Under the pieces are notes generated by a model, which saw only the letters and a list, made by a program, of their open reading frames with translations, ran no database searches and was not told the DNA's origin. This document shows positions 28,028-37,647 of a DNA stretch of 64,000 nucleotides, piece after piece. The DNA comes from Prevotella sp. (GTDB taxonomy: Bacteria; Bacteroidota; Bacteroidia; Bacteroidales; Bacteroidaceae). The stretch's first letter is position 1. Every line of letters begins with the position of its first letter. The DNA lies in the NCBI GenBank assembly GCA_022511075.1, contig JAFLSE010000009.1:1-64000 (forward strand), in the 5' to 3' direction. Both the position numbers and the translations under genes were made by a program.

Positions 28028-31000
28028 ATGGACAACACACTTATAGATAACTCAAGCAAATTAAAGCTGATAGACTCTATTAAATCATTCATAAGTGACG
28101 AGAAATGTACGCATATCCAAATAGCCACAGGCTATTGGGACATACCGGGAATAGCAGCTATTCAAGACGAACTAAAGACATTCTTGGAGCGTGGCGGACG
28201 GTTGGATTTGCTTATTGGCAAAGAGCCGCAGCTGCGTTCTTACCAGCTTAGGCAAGATATTCAGCCTGACGAAATGTTTCCCGACTTCTACATTGCCCGT
28301 GATGTTAACCTCTTGTCCGATTTGTATAAGCCTGCAGTAAGCCTCCTTCTTGACTATATTGATGCTGAAGATGAGGAGAAATCACAAATACGTATTCATG
28401 TTTACGGGCAAGACGGGCTTCAGGAGCGTTTCCTGCATGCCAAATGCTATATTTTTTATAACGTGCAAGACGGTAAGCCAGTAAATGCCTACGGCATAGT
28501 CGGAAGTTCGAATTTCACTAAAAACGGACTTGAAGATAACGCAGAACTGAACTATCTTGAAACTAATTCCCTTGTTGTTGCTGCGTCCGAGCAAGTGGGA
28601 ACGACAAAATCGCACAAGGTATGGTTTGAGGAAATGTGGGAGCAGAGCGTTCCGTGGAGTGGCAAGTTCATAAAGGATATACTGAAACCTTCAAGGATTG
28701 GTGGCGAGGTTCAAAAAGAACAAGCTCGCTCAAATGAGATAACTCCGTATGAGTTTTACATTAAATATCTGCAAACCCAAATTGGAGATATCGCTAACGA
28801 GAAATCTATGGAGATACTCAAATCGTTCCTGCCAAGTAAATTTACACCATTGGACTACCAGCTGCATGCCGTATTGCAATGCTTCTACATTATGAAACAA
28901 CACGGCGGCTTTATTCTTGCCGACGTGGTAGGTTTGGGCAAGACTATTGTCGGCTTGCTCGTTGCAAAAAAGTATATTGCCGAAGCCCCCTCGTATGGTA
29001 GGAGTGAAAAAGTGCTGATAATAACTCCCCCTGCTGTTAAAGACGCATGGGAAAAAACCATCGCAGACTTTGATAAGGACACCAAATTTAAAATCGCCCC
29101 CTTCATCTCGTTTGTTACCACAGGCAGTATAGGCAGCTTGTTGGAAAGCTACATTGACGGTGAGATGACATCTGATTCTGACCCGGAATTTCAATATGAC
29201 AACTTTGGCTTGATACTGATAGACGAAAGCCATAATTTCCGCAACAAGGAATCACAAAAATATCAGGACTTGGATAATCTCATAAATACGATTTCCGTAT
29301 TGACCGGCGTAACACCATACATAGGTTTGTTGTCTGCCACTCCGCAAAACAATTCCCCGGAAGATTTGAAGAATCAGATTCTGCTGTTCCAGAGAGAGCC
29401 AAACAACAGTACGCTGCCAAATGTGCCCGGCAGAATGCTCGACCGCTTTATGAACGAGAAGAATGCAGAATTTAACGCCTTGCGCAAGACAGACTCTTCC
29501 GAGGCAAAAGCCAAGTTGAAGAAATTGTCGGAGGAAATACGCGATATTGTCCTTAACGAACTTGTCGTGCGGCGCACTCGCCAAGACATAAAGAAACATT
29601 ATCAGCAAGACGGCGACGCACTAAAATTCCCAACAATAAAAGGACCGCACAAACTGGGGTATGAGTTAGACCCCATTTTATGCAGACTGTTTGCTGACAC
29701 AATAGAACTAATCATAGGCGACAAGGATGACCCAACAAAACCACATATCGGATATTACAGGTATGCCGCCATTAAATACTTTGTAGACATCAGGAACACA
29801 AGGCTGTATGAAAAGCGCAACCTGACCGTGGAAAGCATTTCTGAGCGTATGGCAACATTAATGAAAATTATGCTTGTAAAACGTTTGGAAAGCAGTTTCA
29901 ATGCATTCAGGGCTTCGTTGCACAACCTTCAGACCTATACACAGAATATGATAGACATGATAAGTGCCGACACTGTGTTTATCTGCCCTGACATTGATAT
30001 CAACGCTTTCATTGCAAAATACAAAAGCCTTGAAAAAGCAACTCCACATATAATGGAGAAAATCAGCCTACGTGGGGGAAACAACCGTTGCTTTAAAAGC
30101 ACGGATTTCAGAAAAGATGAGTATTTGTCGTTATTGAGAAACGACAAGCGTATTATAGATGACTTGTGCGCACGATGGGATGCCAACAATTACGATCCCA
30201 AACTCGAAAAGTTTAAGGAGAGCATTTCCACGGAGTTGTTCAATCCCGAAATAAACAACCCTTCCGGTTACGACAGCCCCCGTCTGGTAATATTCACGGA
30301 AGCCATAGACACAGCAGAGTCGCTGGTGCGAAGCCTCGAGGACTACGGACACAGGGTGCTGAAGGTTACGGCTGCCAACAGGACAGAGATGCGGACAGCC
30401 ATAGTTGAGAACTTCGATGCAAACTCTGACATCAAAAAAGATGATTACGATGTGATAGTTACTACCGAGGTTCTTGCGGAAGGCGTAAACCTGCATCGGT
30501 CAAACGTGATACTCAACTACGATACTCCGTGGAATGCCACACGCCTTATGCAGCGCATAGGCAGGGTTAACCGCATTGGCTCTAAGGAAGACTATGTGCA
30601 TGTGTTCAATTTCTTCCCGTCTACAAAGGGCAATGAGCAAATCAAGCTGAGACAGATTGCCTATGCCAAACTGCAAGCGTTTCATGTTATGTTTGGAGAG
30701 GACAATAAGGTTTTCAGTGAACTTGAGGAACTATCGGAAGTGGAGTTCCAGCATATTGTAGACGATGAATTGTCTCCCCTCGGAGAGTTTATTTGCGACC
30801 TGAAGGATTTCCAGCGTTCAAATCCTGCACGTTACAAACAGCTGTCTGAAATGGATTTTGCAGACTTGGGCGGCAGGGTTGACAGCGGCGACGGAGCGCA
30901 GAGCATGGTTTTCATAGATACGCCAAAACGTGGATTGACGAGCATACTTGTTTCCGACAGCGGCAAGGCGCAAATCACGGCTCCTATTGCTGCGATGAAG

Positions 31001-31420
31001 TTCTTGAAGTGCAGCAAGGATGCTACATTCTCGAAAATGGACGACAAGCAACTGAGTGCCATAAGCGACATTGCCTTCAAGACGTACTATGCCCATGTCA
31101 ACAAGATGCGCACGGCAAAGGATGCCAAGAAAGAAATAAAGTCGGCAATGATATTTCTACACGAGGAAATAAAACCACAGCTGTCAGGTGCAGATGCCTT
31201 GAAGGCATATAGCTATGCCGACAATGCCCTGCGCAATGGAGCTTATTCTGTAGCCCGTCAGATACTGCGCTTTGCAAAGGAATACCACGGAAATGGTGCA
31301 TCACTCTTTGGAGTAGACTACGATTTAAGCAGTTGGATTGAGACAACTTTCGGAAAACTTGCACAACAAGTTACGGAAACACACGGCGAGCCTTATGTAG
31401 CGGCTGTTGAAACGAAATAA
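28028..31420 (+). CDS. PLD-like nuclease fused to SNF2-type (SF2) helicase
   Basis: 1130 residues. The N-terminal phospholipase-D-like domain (about 1-190) has LHAKCYIF (H137, K139) and GSSNFT at 159-164, though the Asp of a full HxKx4D motif is replaced. The SF2 motor follows: Walker A VVGLGKTIVG near 302-306, box II LIDESHNF near 399, motif III LSATPQNN near 436, and the helicase C domain with TTEVLAEGVNL and motif VI QRIGRVNRIG near 841. The C-terminal 200 residues are helical. It probably translocates on DNA and may cleave it as the restriction arm of the operon. The methyltransferase gene starts 14 bases on. Confidence 0.88.
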   Translation: MDNTLIDNSSKLKLIDSIKSFISDEKCTHIQIATGYWDIPGIAAIQDELKTFLERGGRLDLLIGKEPQLRSYQLRQDIQPDEMFPDFYIARDVNLLSDLYKPAVSLLLDYIDAEDEEKSQIRIHVYGQDGLQERFLHAKCYIFYNVQDGKPVNAYGIVGSSNFTKNGLEDNAELNYLETNSLVVAASEQVGTTKSHKVWFEEMWEQSVPWSGKFIKDILKPSRIGGEVQKEQARSNEITPYEFYIKYLQTQIGDIANEKSMEILKSFLPSKFTPLDYQLHAVLQCFYIMKQHGGFILADVVGLGKTIVGLLVAKKYIAEAPSYGRSEKVLIITPPAVKDAWEKTIADFDKDTKFKIAPFISFVTTGSIGSLLESYIDGEMTSDSDPEFQYDNFGLILIDESHNFRNKESQKYQDLDNLINTISVLTGVTPYIGLLSATPQNNSPEDLKNQILLFQREPNNSTLPNVPGRMLDRFMNEKNAEFNALRKTDSSEAKAKLKKLSEEIRDIVLNELVVRRTRQDIKKHYQQDGDALKFPTIKGPHKLGYELDPILCRLFADTIELIIGDKDDPTKPHIGYYRYAAIKYFVDIRNTRLYEKRNLTVESISERMATLMKIMLVKRLESSFNAFRASLHNLQTYTQNMIDMISADTVFICPDIDINAFIAKYKSLEKATPHIMEKISLRGGNNRCFKSTDFRKDEYLSLLRNDKRIIDDLCARWDANNYDPKLEKFKESISTELFNPEINNPSGYDSPRLVIFTEAIDTAESLVRSLEDYGHRVLKVTAANRTEMRTAIVENFDANSDIKKDDYDVIVTTEVLAEGVNLHRSNVILNYDTPWNATRLMQRIGRVNRIGSKEDYVHVFNFFPSTKGNEQIKLRQIAYAKLQAFHVMFGEDNKVFSELEELSEVEFQHIVDDELSPLGEFICDLKDFQRSNPARYKQLSEMDFADLGGRVDSGDGAQSMVFIDTPKRGLTSILVSDSGKAQITAPIAAMKFLKCSKDATFSKMDDKQLSAISDIAFKTYYAHVNKMRTAKDAKKEIKSAMIFLHEEIKPQLSGADALKAYSYADNALRNGAYSVARQILRFAKEYHGNGASLFGVDYDLSSWIETTFGKLAQQVTETHGEPYVAAVETK

Positions 31421-31434
31421 AGACTTTGACAGAT

Positions 31435-34400
31435 ATGAAAGAAACATTTAAACAGATATTTCAGAACGACTATCCCGGCATAGACGTTATTGCCAGCAAG
31501 ATACTTTCACCAATATTCAAAAGCAGATATCAAGGTTATCCGCAAGCGAACGAGATTCCGCTCAACAATGCGGCTGTACTTGCCAATATCAAGAAAATAG
31601 AGAATGTGGGATTTGTCAAAGGCGGCAGTAGCGGTCGCGACACGATAGAGATATTTGATGTAACGGTAAACGATAATTCACGACTGGCTCAGTCGCGTGT
31701 CAATATACAGTCATGCATCAGGAGTGAATTGTTCCCTTATAGCCATGCATTCATGATATTTCATTATGAGAATCCTGCGGAACGCAGCTGGAGGTTTTCA
31801 TACGCCCATAAAAGTGCAACGATTAATGGAATGACAGATGCCAAACGCTATACTTATATACTTGGGCGCAATTTCCATGCCCGTACTATAACGGACAGAT
31901 TTGTGGAACTTGCCAAAAGTTATTTGCTTGACAGCGACTTGTTGAGTGCATTTTCAGTGCAGGCACTGTCTGATGAGTTTTTTGACAAGTATAATAGCCA
32001 TTATTGTAAATTCTGTAAATATTTGAATGAAAATACGGAAATGCGCAATAGTTTTGAGCCATTTGATATTGATGGTTCAGGAAAGGCTATTCGCGACTAT
32101 GTTAAGAAAATGATGGGGCGCATTGTCTTTCTTTACTTTGTGCAGCGTAAAGGCTGGCTTAACAATGACCTGCTTTATATGAGTCACCTGTTTTCGCAAG
32201 CTGCCGATGATGTAAAGGCAGATTTTCTTGACCGTGTGTTAGAGCCGATGTTTTTCGGTCTGCTAAATACGCCTTGTGATGAGCGAGAAACACGAGCACA
32301 GGCTAATGGATGGGATTTGTCGCTGATTCCGGGTTGCGATAAAATACCTTATTTGAACGGAGGTTTGTTTGAACAAGACGAAATAGACAAATGCAAATCT
32401 GTATTCCCAAGTTGCTTTTTTAAGGAACTTTTTGAGTTTTTTGATAGTTATAATTTCACCGTAGACGAGAATGACCCCAACGATGCAGAAGTAGGTATCG
32501 ACCCCGAGATGCTTGGGCATATCTTTGAGAATCTGCTGGAAGATAATAGGGAAAAAGGAGCATTTTATACCCCGAAGGAAATTGTGCAATATATGTGTCG
32601 CGAGAGCCTTATTGCCTATCTCAATACACGTACTGATATTGGAGAGGACAGACTGCGTCAGTTTGTGTTATCCCCAGAAAAAGGAGTGGCAGATATTTCT
32701 AGAGAAGAAACCCCAAAATTGCTTTCTGCATTACACACCGTCAAGATATGTGATCCTGCTATTGGCTCAGGAGCATTTCCAATGGGCTTGTTGAATGAAC
32801 TATTACATTGCCGTGAAGCTCTGGGGGATTCTCTGAAACGTGTCGAACTGAAAAAGGATATCATACAGAACAACATCTACGGTGTGGATATAGATCAAGG
32901 AGCCGTTGACATTGCCCGGTTAAGGTTCTGGCTTTCTATTGTGGTCGATTGTGAAGAATCTGAACCATTACCAAATCTTGACTATAAAATTATGCAAGGC
33001 AATTCTCTATTGGAGAGTTTTATGGGATATGATTTAAGCCGAATACTTCCTGTAAATAAAAATGGCAAAACAAGCAAGACCGCAACAAAAGCCGCATCTG
33101 GAAATGACATACAGAGCCGTATTATATTTGAAGACGAGCAAGATTCCATTGCAGAGATACAAAGACTTATTCGTTGCTATTTCTCTCCACAGAACTATAA
33201 GCGGAAAGATACTCTAAAACAAGAAATAGACAACAAAGTCAAAGAATACATCAAGATATGCGGCGGTAATACTCCCTCTGTTGTTGAAGCCGTTGAAAAG
33301 ATTGACGACGATAATAAACCTTTCTTCTTGTGGCATTTGTTCTTTGCAAACGTATTCCAAAAAGGAGGCTTTGACATTGTAATTGCAAATCCACCATTTG
33401 GCGCAAAACTTTCAAAATCAGAAAAAGAGATTTATAAGAAACTCTACTCCGATGTGCATATGCGTACTCCGGAAACATATTGTTACTTTATTTCTTTGGC
33501 GTGCAGATTGGTATTAAAGCCGAATGGCATTATAACTTATATTGTGCCTAACAATATGTTTTACCAGAATGAAAATCTCAAAACAAGAGAGTTGTTAGTT
33601 CTTAATAACAAACTCATAAGAGCTATCAACTTAGGAGATAACACCTTTGAAAATGCAAATGTTCCAACGTGCATATTTACAGCGATAACAGGAAAGGCAA
33701 AAAGTAATTATGAAATTGCTTATTCCGATTATAGAAGATACAACGTGAAAAATATTGAATGGTGGAAGCAAATAGACGCATTAGACGTTAAAATGCTGAA
33801 AAACGTTCCGTCGTTAGTTCTTGGAGTATCTAAAAAAGATATAGAAATTATCAACGTCATTAAACAAAACTGCATAACAATAGATTCCATTGCAGAGGAA
33901 ATGGCAAGCGGTATTTCTACAGGTGGAGATAAGATATTTAAAATAAGTCCACAACAACAAATACAACATAATATAGAACATGATATTTTACGCAAAGTTT
34001 TAGTTGGTGGAGACATTGATAAATATAGTGTTAATTATACCAATGATTTATTGATATATACAACAAGGGAAACCGAGATGAAGGATTATCCTAATACTGG
34101 TAATTATCTTCAATTGTATATAGACAAACTACGGAAACGCAGCGAAGCAAAATCTGGAATTTTGCCGTGGTTTTCATTAAATCGAGATCGTTATGAGCAA
34201 TTATTTACTGAGCCTAAAATAATAATGCGACAGACCGCTGATAGCATTCGTTGTGTATATGACAATAATGGATATTTTACATTAGATAGTATATTAGTAT
34301 TGAAAAAGAATACAGAAAAGTTCTGCTATAAATATATAGCAACAGTACTGAATTCCAAATTGACAGATTATTTATATAAGAATTTTACTCAGGAAGAGGG

Positions 34401-34821
34401 AAAAATTTTTGCGCAAGTAAAACCTGCCAATGTCCGTAAATTGTATATACCTAATGCTTCTGCTCAAGAACAAAAACTGTTGGCAGATTTGTATGATTAT
34501 ATGGAATATTTGCGCAGTGGTAAGTCACATCAGATTCATAGTACTATAAGCAATCAGTTTATTGGTGACTTTTTTGAAAAAATCATTAACGGTTGTGTCT
34601 ATGAACTTGTTTTCCGTTCACATATGAAAGAGCGAGAAATCAATATCATAGAATATCTTTTGAGTATTATTGTACCACCTGAAGATGATAGTCAGCAAAA
34701 CGCTTCAACGATACTTACTGTTTTTGAGAAACTGTATAAAACAGATAATCCTGTACGTACTCGGTTGAACCTTTTTGTATCAAGAAGTCCGGAATATTTA
34801 CAAAACATAATTCAACGTTAA
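31435..34821 (+). CDS. N6-adenine-type DNA methyltransferase (Eco57I/type IIG-like)
   Basis: 1128 residues from ATG 31435 (MKETFKQIFQ); a TTG nine bases earlier is a possible alternative start. Motif I, CDPAIGSGAFPMG, lies near residue 440 and motif IV, IVIANPPFGAKL, near 653; NPPF is the amino-methyltransferase signature. EKGAFYTPKEIVQYMCRE precedes motif I, as in Eco57I/type I HsdM enzymes. The C-terminal 350 residues look like a TaqI-type target-recognition region. No second nuclease motif is evident, so it probably modifies host DNA for self-recognition. Base composition becomes strongly A+T-rich toward its 3' half. It is one base from the ATPase gene. Confidence 0.9.
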   Translation: MKETFKQIFQNDYPGIDVIASKILSPIFKSRYQGYPQANEIPLNNAAVLANIKKIENVGFVKGGSSGRDTIEIFDVTVNDNSRLAQSRVNIQSCIRSELFPYSHAFMIFHYENPAERSWRFSYAHKSATINGMTDAKRYTYILGRNFHARTITDRFVELAKSYLLDSDLLSAFSVQALSDEFFDKYNSHYCKFCKYLNENTEMRNSFEPFDIDGSGKAIRDYVKKMMGRIVFLYFVQRKGWLNNDLLYMSHLFSQAADDVKADFLDRVLEPMFFGLLNTPCDERETRAQANGWDLSLIPGCDKIPYLNGGLFEQDEIDKCKSVFPSCFFKELFEFFDSYNFTVDENDPNDAEVGIDPEMLGHIFENLLEDNREKGAFYTPKEIVQYMCRESLIAYLNTRTDIGEDRLRQFVLSPEKGVADISREETPKLLSALHTVKICDPAIGSGAFPMGLLNELLHCREALGDSLKRVELKKDIIQNNIYGVDIDQGAVDIARLRFWLSIVVDCEESEPLPNLDYKIMQGNSLLESFMGYDLSRILPVNKNGKTSKTATKAASGNDIQSRIIFEDEQDSIAEIQRLIRCYFSPQNYKRKDTLKQEIDNKVKEYIKICGGNTPSVVEAVEKIDDDNKPFFLWHLFFANVFQKGGFDIVIANPPFGAKLSKSEKEIYKKLYSDVHMRTPETYCYFISLACRLVLKPNGIITYIVPNNMFYQNENLKTRELLVLNNKLIRAINLGDNTFENANVPTCIFTAITGKAKSNYEIAYSDYRRYNVKNIEWWKQIDALDVKMLKNVPSLVLGVSKKDIEIINVIKQNCITIDSIAEEMASGISTGGDKIFKISPQQQIQHNIEHDILRKVLVGGDIDKYSVNYTNDLLIYTTRETEMKDYPNTGNYLQLYIDKLRKRSEAKSGILPWFSLNRDRYEQLFTEPKIIMRQTADSIRCVYDNNGYFTLDSILVLKKNTEKFCYKYIATVLNSKLTDYLYKNFTQEEGKIFAQVKPANVRKLYIPNASAQEQKLLADLYDYMEYLRSGKSHQIHSTISNQFIGDFFEKIINGCVYELVFRSHMKEREINIIEYLLSIIVPPEDDSQQNASTILTVFEKLYKTDNPVRTRLNLFVSRSPEYLQNIIQR

Positions 34822-34822
34822 T

Positions 34823-36544
34823 ATGTCAGCAATATCAGAAATAAAGATAGATGGCTTTAAGGCATTCCCTAATGATTTTACACTTGAACTTAAGGGAAAG
34901 AATCTTCTATTGTATGGAGAAAATGGAAGTGGAAAGTCTTCCATTTATTATGCTTTACATACACTTTTGCAGAGTCAATGCAAAAATAAGAATGATGTAT
35001 ATTTCGATATTGCTAAGCCTGAAAGTATCATAAATAAACACACGAAAAAGACTGATGCAAAAGTAGAAATAAAATTTGAGAATGACGATACAATATACAG
35101 AATTTCTCAAAACGGATATGAAGAATTACCTACACGGGGAATTTCTCCATTGCGTGACTTAAATGGGCAATGTGTTTTTATAAACCACAAGTTTCTGTTT
35201 AATGTTTTCAGCTTCCGAAATTCCCAATACATAGATTTGTTTCCAGTATTTATTAAGGATATTCTTCCATTCGTACTAACTCAAGATGGCTCAGAATATA
35301 TAAGTATGATATATGATGAAGTGATGAAGGGGATTAAGCGACATGGAAAAAGTCACAGAATATTGGGCTCATATCAAGATAGAATTGACAAATTCAATTC
35401 CGAAACAAAGTATCTTATTGACTTAATTAATTCTAATGCTGTTAAAACAGCGACCAGAATATTTAATGATTATTTCCGAAATGCAGGAGAACGAAAGTTA
35501 AAAATTACTCTTGGTTATGAAAATAATAGGGATAAAGTACCACAGCCCGACAAATCTTATTGGCTAAGATGTGACCATCGATACCAATACATAGAAAAAG
35601 CAGGTAGAAGAGAAGAAATAAGTATCAGTACTAGAATGGAAATTTTACAGCCATCAATAACTCTAACAATAGAAGAGTTAGGAGATGATGGCATTTCATA
35701 TCAACAAATTGAAAAACCTCAAACCTACTTTAATGAAGCTAAATTAACCGCAATTGCATTATCAATTAGATTTGCCTTATTAGATATGCTAACTCCAGTA
35801 AATGGGAGATTTCTTGCGTTAGATGATATGCTAATAAGTCTTGATATGAGTAATAGAAGAAAAGTAATTGACTACCTATTTGATGTGGCTGCTCAACATT
35901 ATATAATATATATATTTACACATGATAGATTGTTTTATAATTCGATAAAAAAGAGAATTACTATTGAACATACTCAAAATAAATGGATATCTGGTGGCAT
36001 TTATATGCATAGTATTGATGAAAAGAATAACTATCAGTCTTGTATGCCTTATCCTAAATATATTGAAGACAAAGATACGATATTAGAAATATATGAATAC
36101 TACGCTATGCATGATTATCCAGCGTGTGGGCAAAAACTGAGAAAATGGTGCGAAAGAATTCTTGATGGACTATATCCTGACACTCTAAAGAAACGAATAG
36201 ATGCTACTACAGGGCAAACAATAGATACAAATCTTAATGATAGAATCCTATATCTTGAAGAGTTTTGTGCTAATGAAAAATTTGATTATTCTAAATTTAA
36301 AAACTTAAAGATATACAAAGATTGTATTTTAAATGCAGTCTCTCATTATGATATACAATCTCCAATATATGGTAATGAGATTTTGGAAATAGCGCGTATT
36401 TTATCTGAATTAGAAACTATATTAAATAGTAAACGAGATATAAAAGTTAATCACGGATTGGGATTGGAATTACAAAAGCCCGATATGCAATCTTTAACCG
36501 TGTGTATTGATATCAAATCAAGTAAATTAAAAATATATGACTAA
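34823..36544 (+). CDS. SMC/RecF-like ABC ATPase
   Basis: 573 residues. Walker A LYGENGSGKSS at about 31-40 directly follows the KIDGFKAF start typical of AAA_23/RecF ATPases. The signature-like segment FNEAKLTAIALSIRFALLDML precedes Walker B (FLALDDMLISLDMSNR, near 330) and an H-loop (IYIFTHDRLFY). The coiled-coil arm is short. The C-terminal 170 residues (YYAMHDYPACGQKLRKWCERIL) are unassigned. It makes the third component of a helicase-methylase-ATPase set. Its stop overlaps the ATG of a small gene (36537). Confidence 0.88.
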   Translation: MSAISEIKIDGFKAFPNDFTLELKGKNLLLYGENGSGKSSIYYALHTLLQSQCKNKNDVYFDIAKPESIINKHTKKTDAKVEIKFENDDTIYRISQNGYEELPTRGISPLRDLNGQCVFINHKFLFNVFSFRNSQYIDLFPVFIKDILPFVLTQDGSEYISMIYDEVMKGIKRHGKSHRILGSYQDRIDKFNSETKYLIDLINSNAVKTATRIFNDYFRNAGERKLKITLGYENNRDKVPQPDKSYWLRCDHRYQYIEKAGRREEISISTRMEILQPSITLTIEELGDDGISYQQIEKPQTYFNEAKLTAIALSIRFALLDMLTPVNGRFLALDDMLISLDMSNRRKVIDYLFDVAAQHYIIYIFTHDRLFYNSIKKRITIEHTQNKWISGGIYMHSIDEKNNYQSCMPYPKYIEDKDTILEIYEYYAMHDYPACGQKLRKWCERILDGLYPDTLKKRIDATTGQTIDTNLNDRILYLEEFCANEKFDYSKFKNLKIYKDCILNAVSHYDIQSPIYGNEILEIARILSELETILNSKRDIKVNHGLGLELQKPDMQSLTVCIDIKSSKLKIYD

Positions 36545-36754
36545 AAAGGAGTACAAAAAGTCGCCTATTATCAAAAATGTATTGTAAATAAGATTATAGA
36601 CAATGATATTACTACCATGTTGCCTGAATCATGTGAACATCTTTCTATATATGATGCATATGACCAATATTGTTCTGACTATGGCTTGCCTAATACAGAT
36701 AATTTATTGGATATACTTTATGACCATGGTACAAAGTTAAGAGACAAGATATGA
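36537..36754 (+). CDS. Small gene requiring a -1 frameshift (72 residues if joined)
   Basis: An ATG at 36537 overlaps the ATPase stop and reads MTKKEYKK. A slip back by one base in the A5-G run (36555-36560) then continues as VAYYQKCIVNKIIDNDI to LYDHGTKLRDKI, with a TGA at 36752 that overlaps the ATG of the next gene (ATGA). Without the slip, the first frame stops after 16 codons. The downstream frame is open for 68 codons, in frame with the ATPase just after its TAA. Junctions at both ends fit translational coupling. It could be programmed frameshifting, a separate start, a recent mutation or a sequencing error. No family recognised. Confidence 0.55.
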
Positions 36755-37647
36755 GCATATGCATATTTTGCCACAAAGATGCCTCCACTTCTAAAAGTGT
36801 TGAGCACATTATTCCTGAATCACTTGGGAATAAACATCATTTGTTGCCTAAAGGATATGTGTGTGACAAATGCAATAATTATTTTTCTGTAAAAATAGAA
36901 AAAGAACTCTTGGCGCAACCTTATTTTGTATCAATGCGTTTTCGTAATGAAATCTTAACAAAGAAAGATAAGTTAGTTAAAGAAAGAATAAGATTTCCAG
37001 AAGTTTGTATAAATACGGAAGCAACACTACAGACATCTCCTAAGAGAATGACGATATCTTTTGATGATGATGTACTCTATAAAAAGATTCAAGATGAGAA
37101 AATAAAAACAATTGAACTCCCCTACATTCCAGAGCCGACATACCCCAACCGAATACTGTCACGTTTTCTGGCAAAATGTGCCTATGAATTTTTCTTATAT
37201 AATGTTGGCAAAGATAAATATGATTTATGTGTTCAGGAATTATTAGGAAAGGAAAATGATATATTGAAAAATTTGCGTGAATATGCTCGGTTTGGGAAAG
37301 GGAAATACTGGTCCTATAGCCAACGCAGAATTTATTCAGAAGGTGATGTTGTGTACAATCAAAGTAAAGGTCTGTATTTGGAAAAACTTTATGAAATGAA
37401 GTTTTTTACAAAGGAATACAATGAAATGCCAAATTACAAAGTTGAAGTTGAAATATATTTTGTAATAGCGATTTTAGGAATAGAGTATGCTATTTGTATA
37501 TCCGATCCAGATATTTCTGAATATCAAAAATGGTTAGAAGAACACAAGGGAATTTCTCCATTAACAAATGAAGGACAGGAAATGCATTTTAATTTGTCCA
37601 CTGTAAAACCAGTTTTAATAAAAAAAGATGACGATAGAATTTATTGA
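36751..37647 (+). CDS. HNH endonuclease-like protein
   Basis: 298 residues. The N-terminus holds a zinc-binding HNH_5-type module: C4-x2-C7, the catalytic-type EHIIPESLGN (H19) and C38-x2-C41-NN. It would be a metal-dependent nickase or endonuclease. The remaining 240 residues, with long helices and a beta-rich segment (NYKVEVEIYFVIAILGIEYAICIS), are unassigned and may recognise the target. Very A+T-rich. The start overlaps the small gene's stop; the last 20 bases overlap the next gene. Confidence 0.85.
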   Translation: MSICIFCHKDASTSKSVEHIIPESLGNKHHLLPKGYVCDKCNNYFSVKIEKELLAQPYFVSMRFRNEILTKKDKLVKERIRFPEVCINTEATLQTSPKRMTISFDDDVLYKKIQDEKIKTIELPYIPEPTYPNRILSRFLAKCAYEFFLYNVGKDKYDLCVQELLGKENDILKNLREYARFGKGKYWSYSQRRIYSEGDVVYNQSKGLYLEKLYEMKFFTKEYNEMPNYKVEVEIYFVIAILGIEYAICISDPDISEYQKWLEEHKGISPLTNEGQEMHFNLSTVKPVLIKKDDDRIY

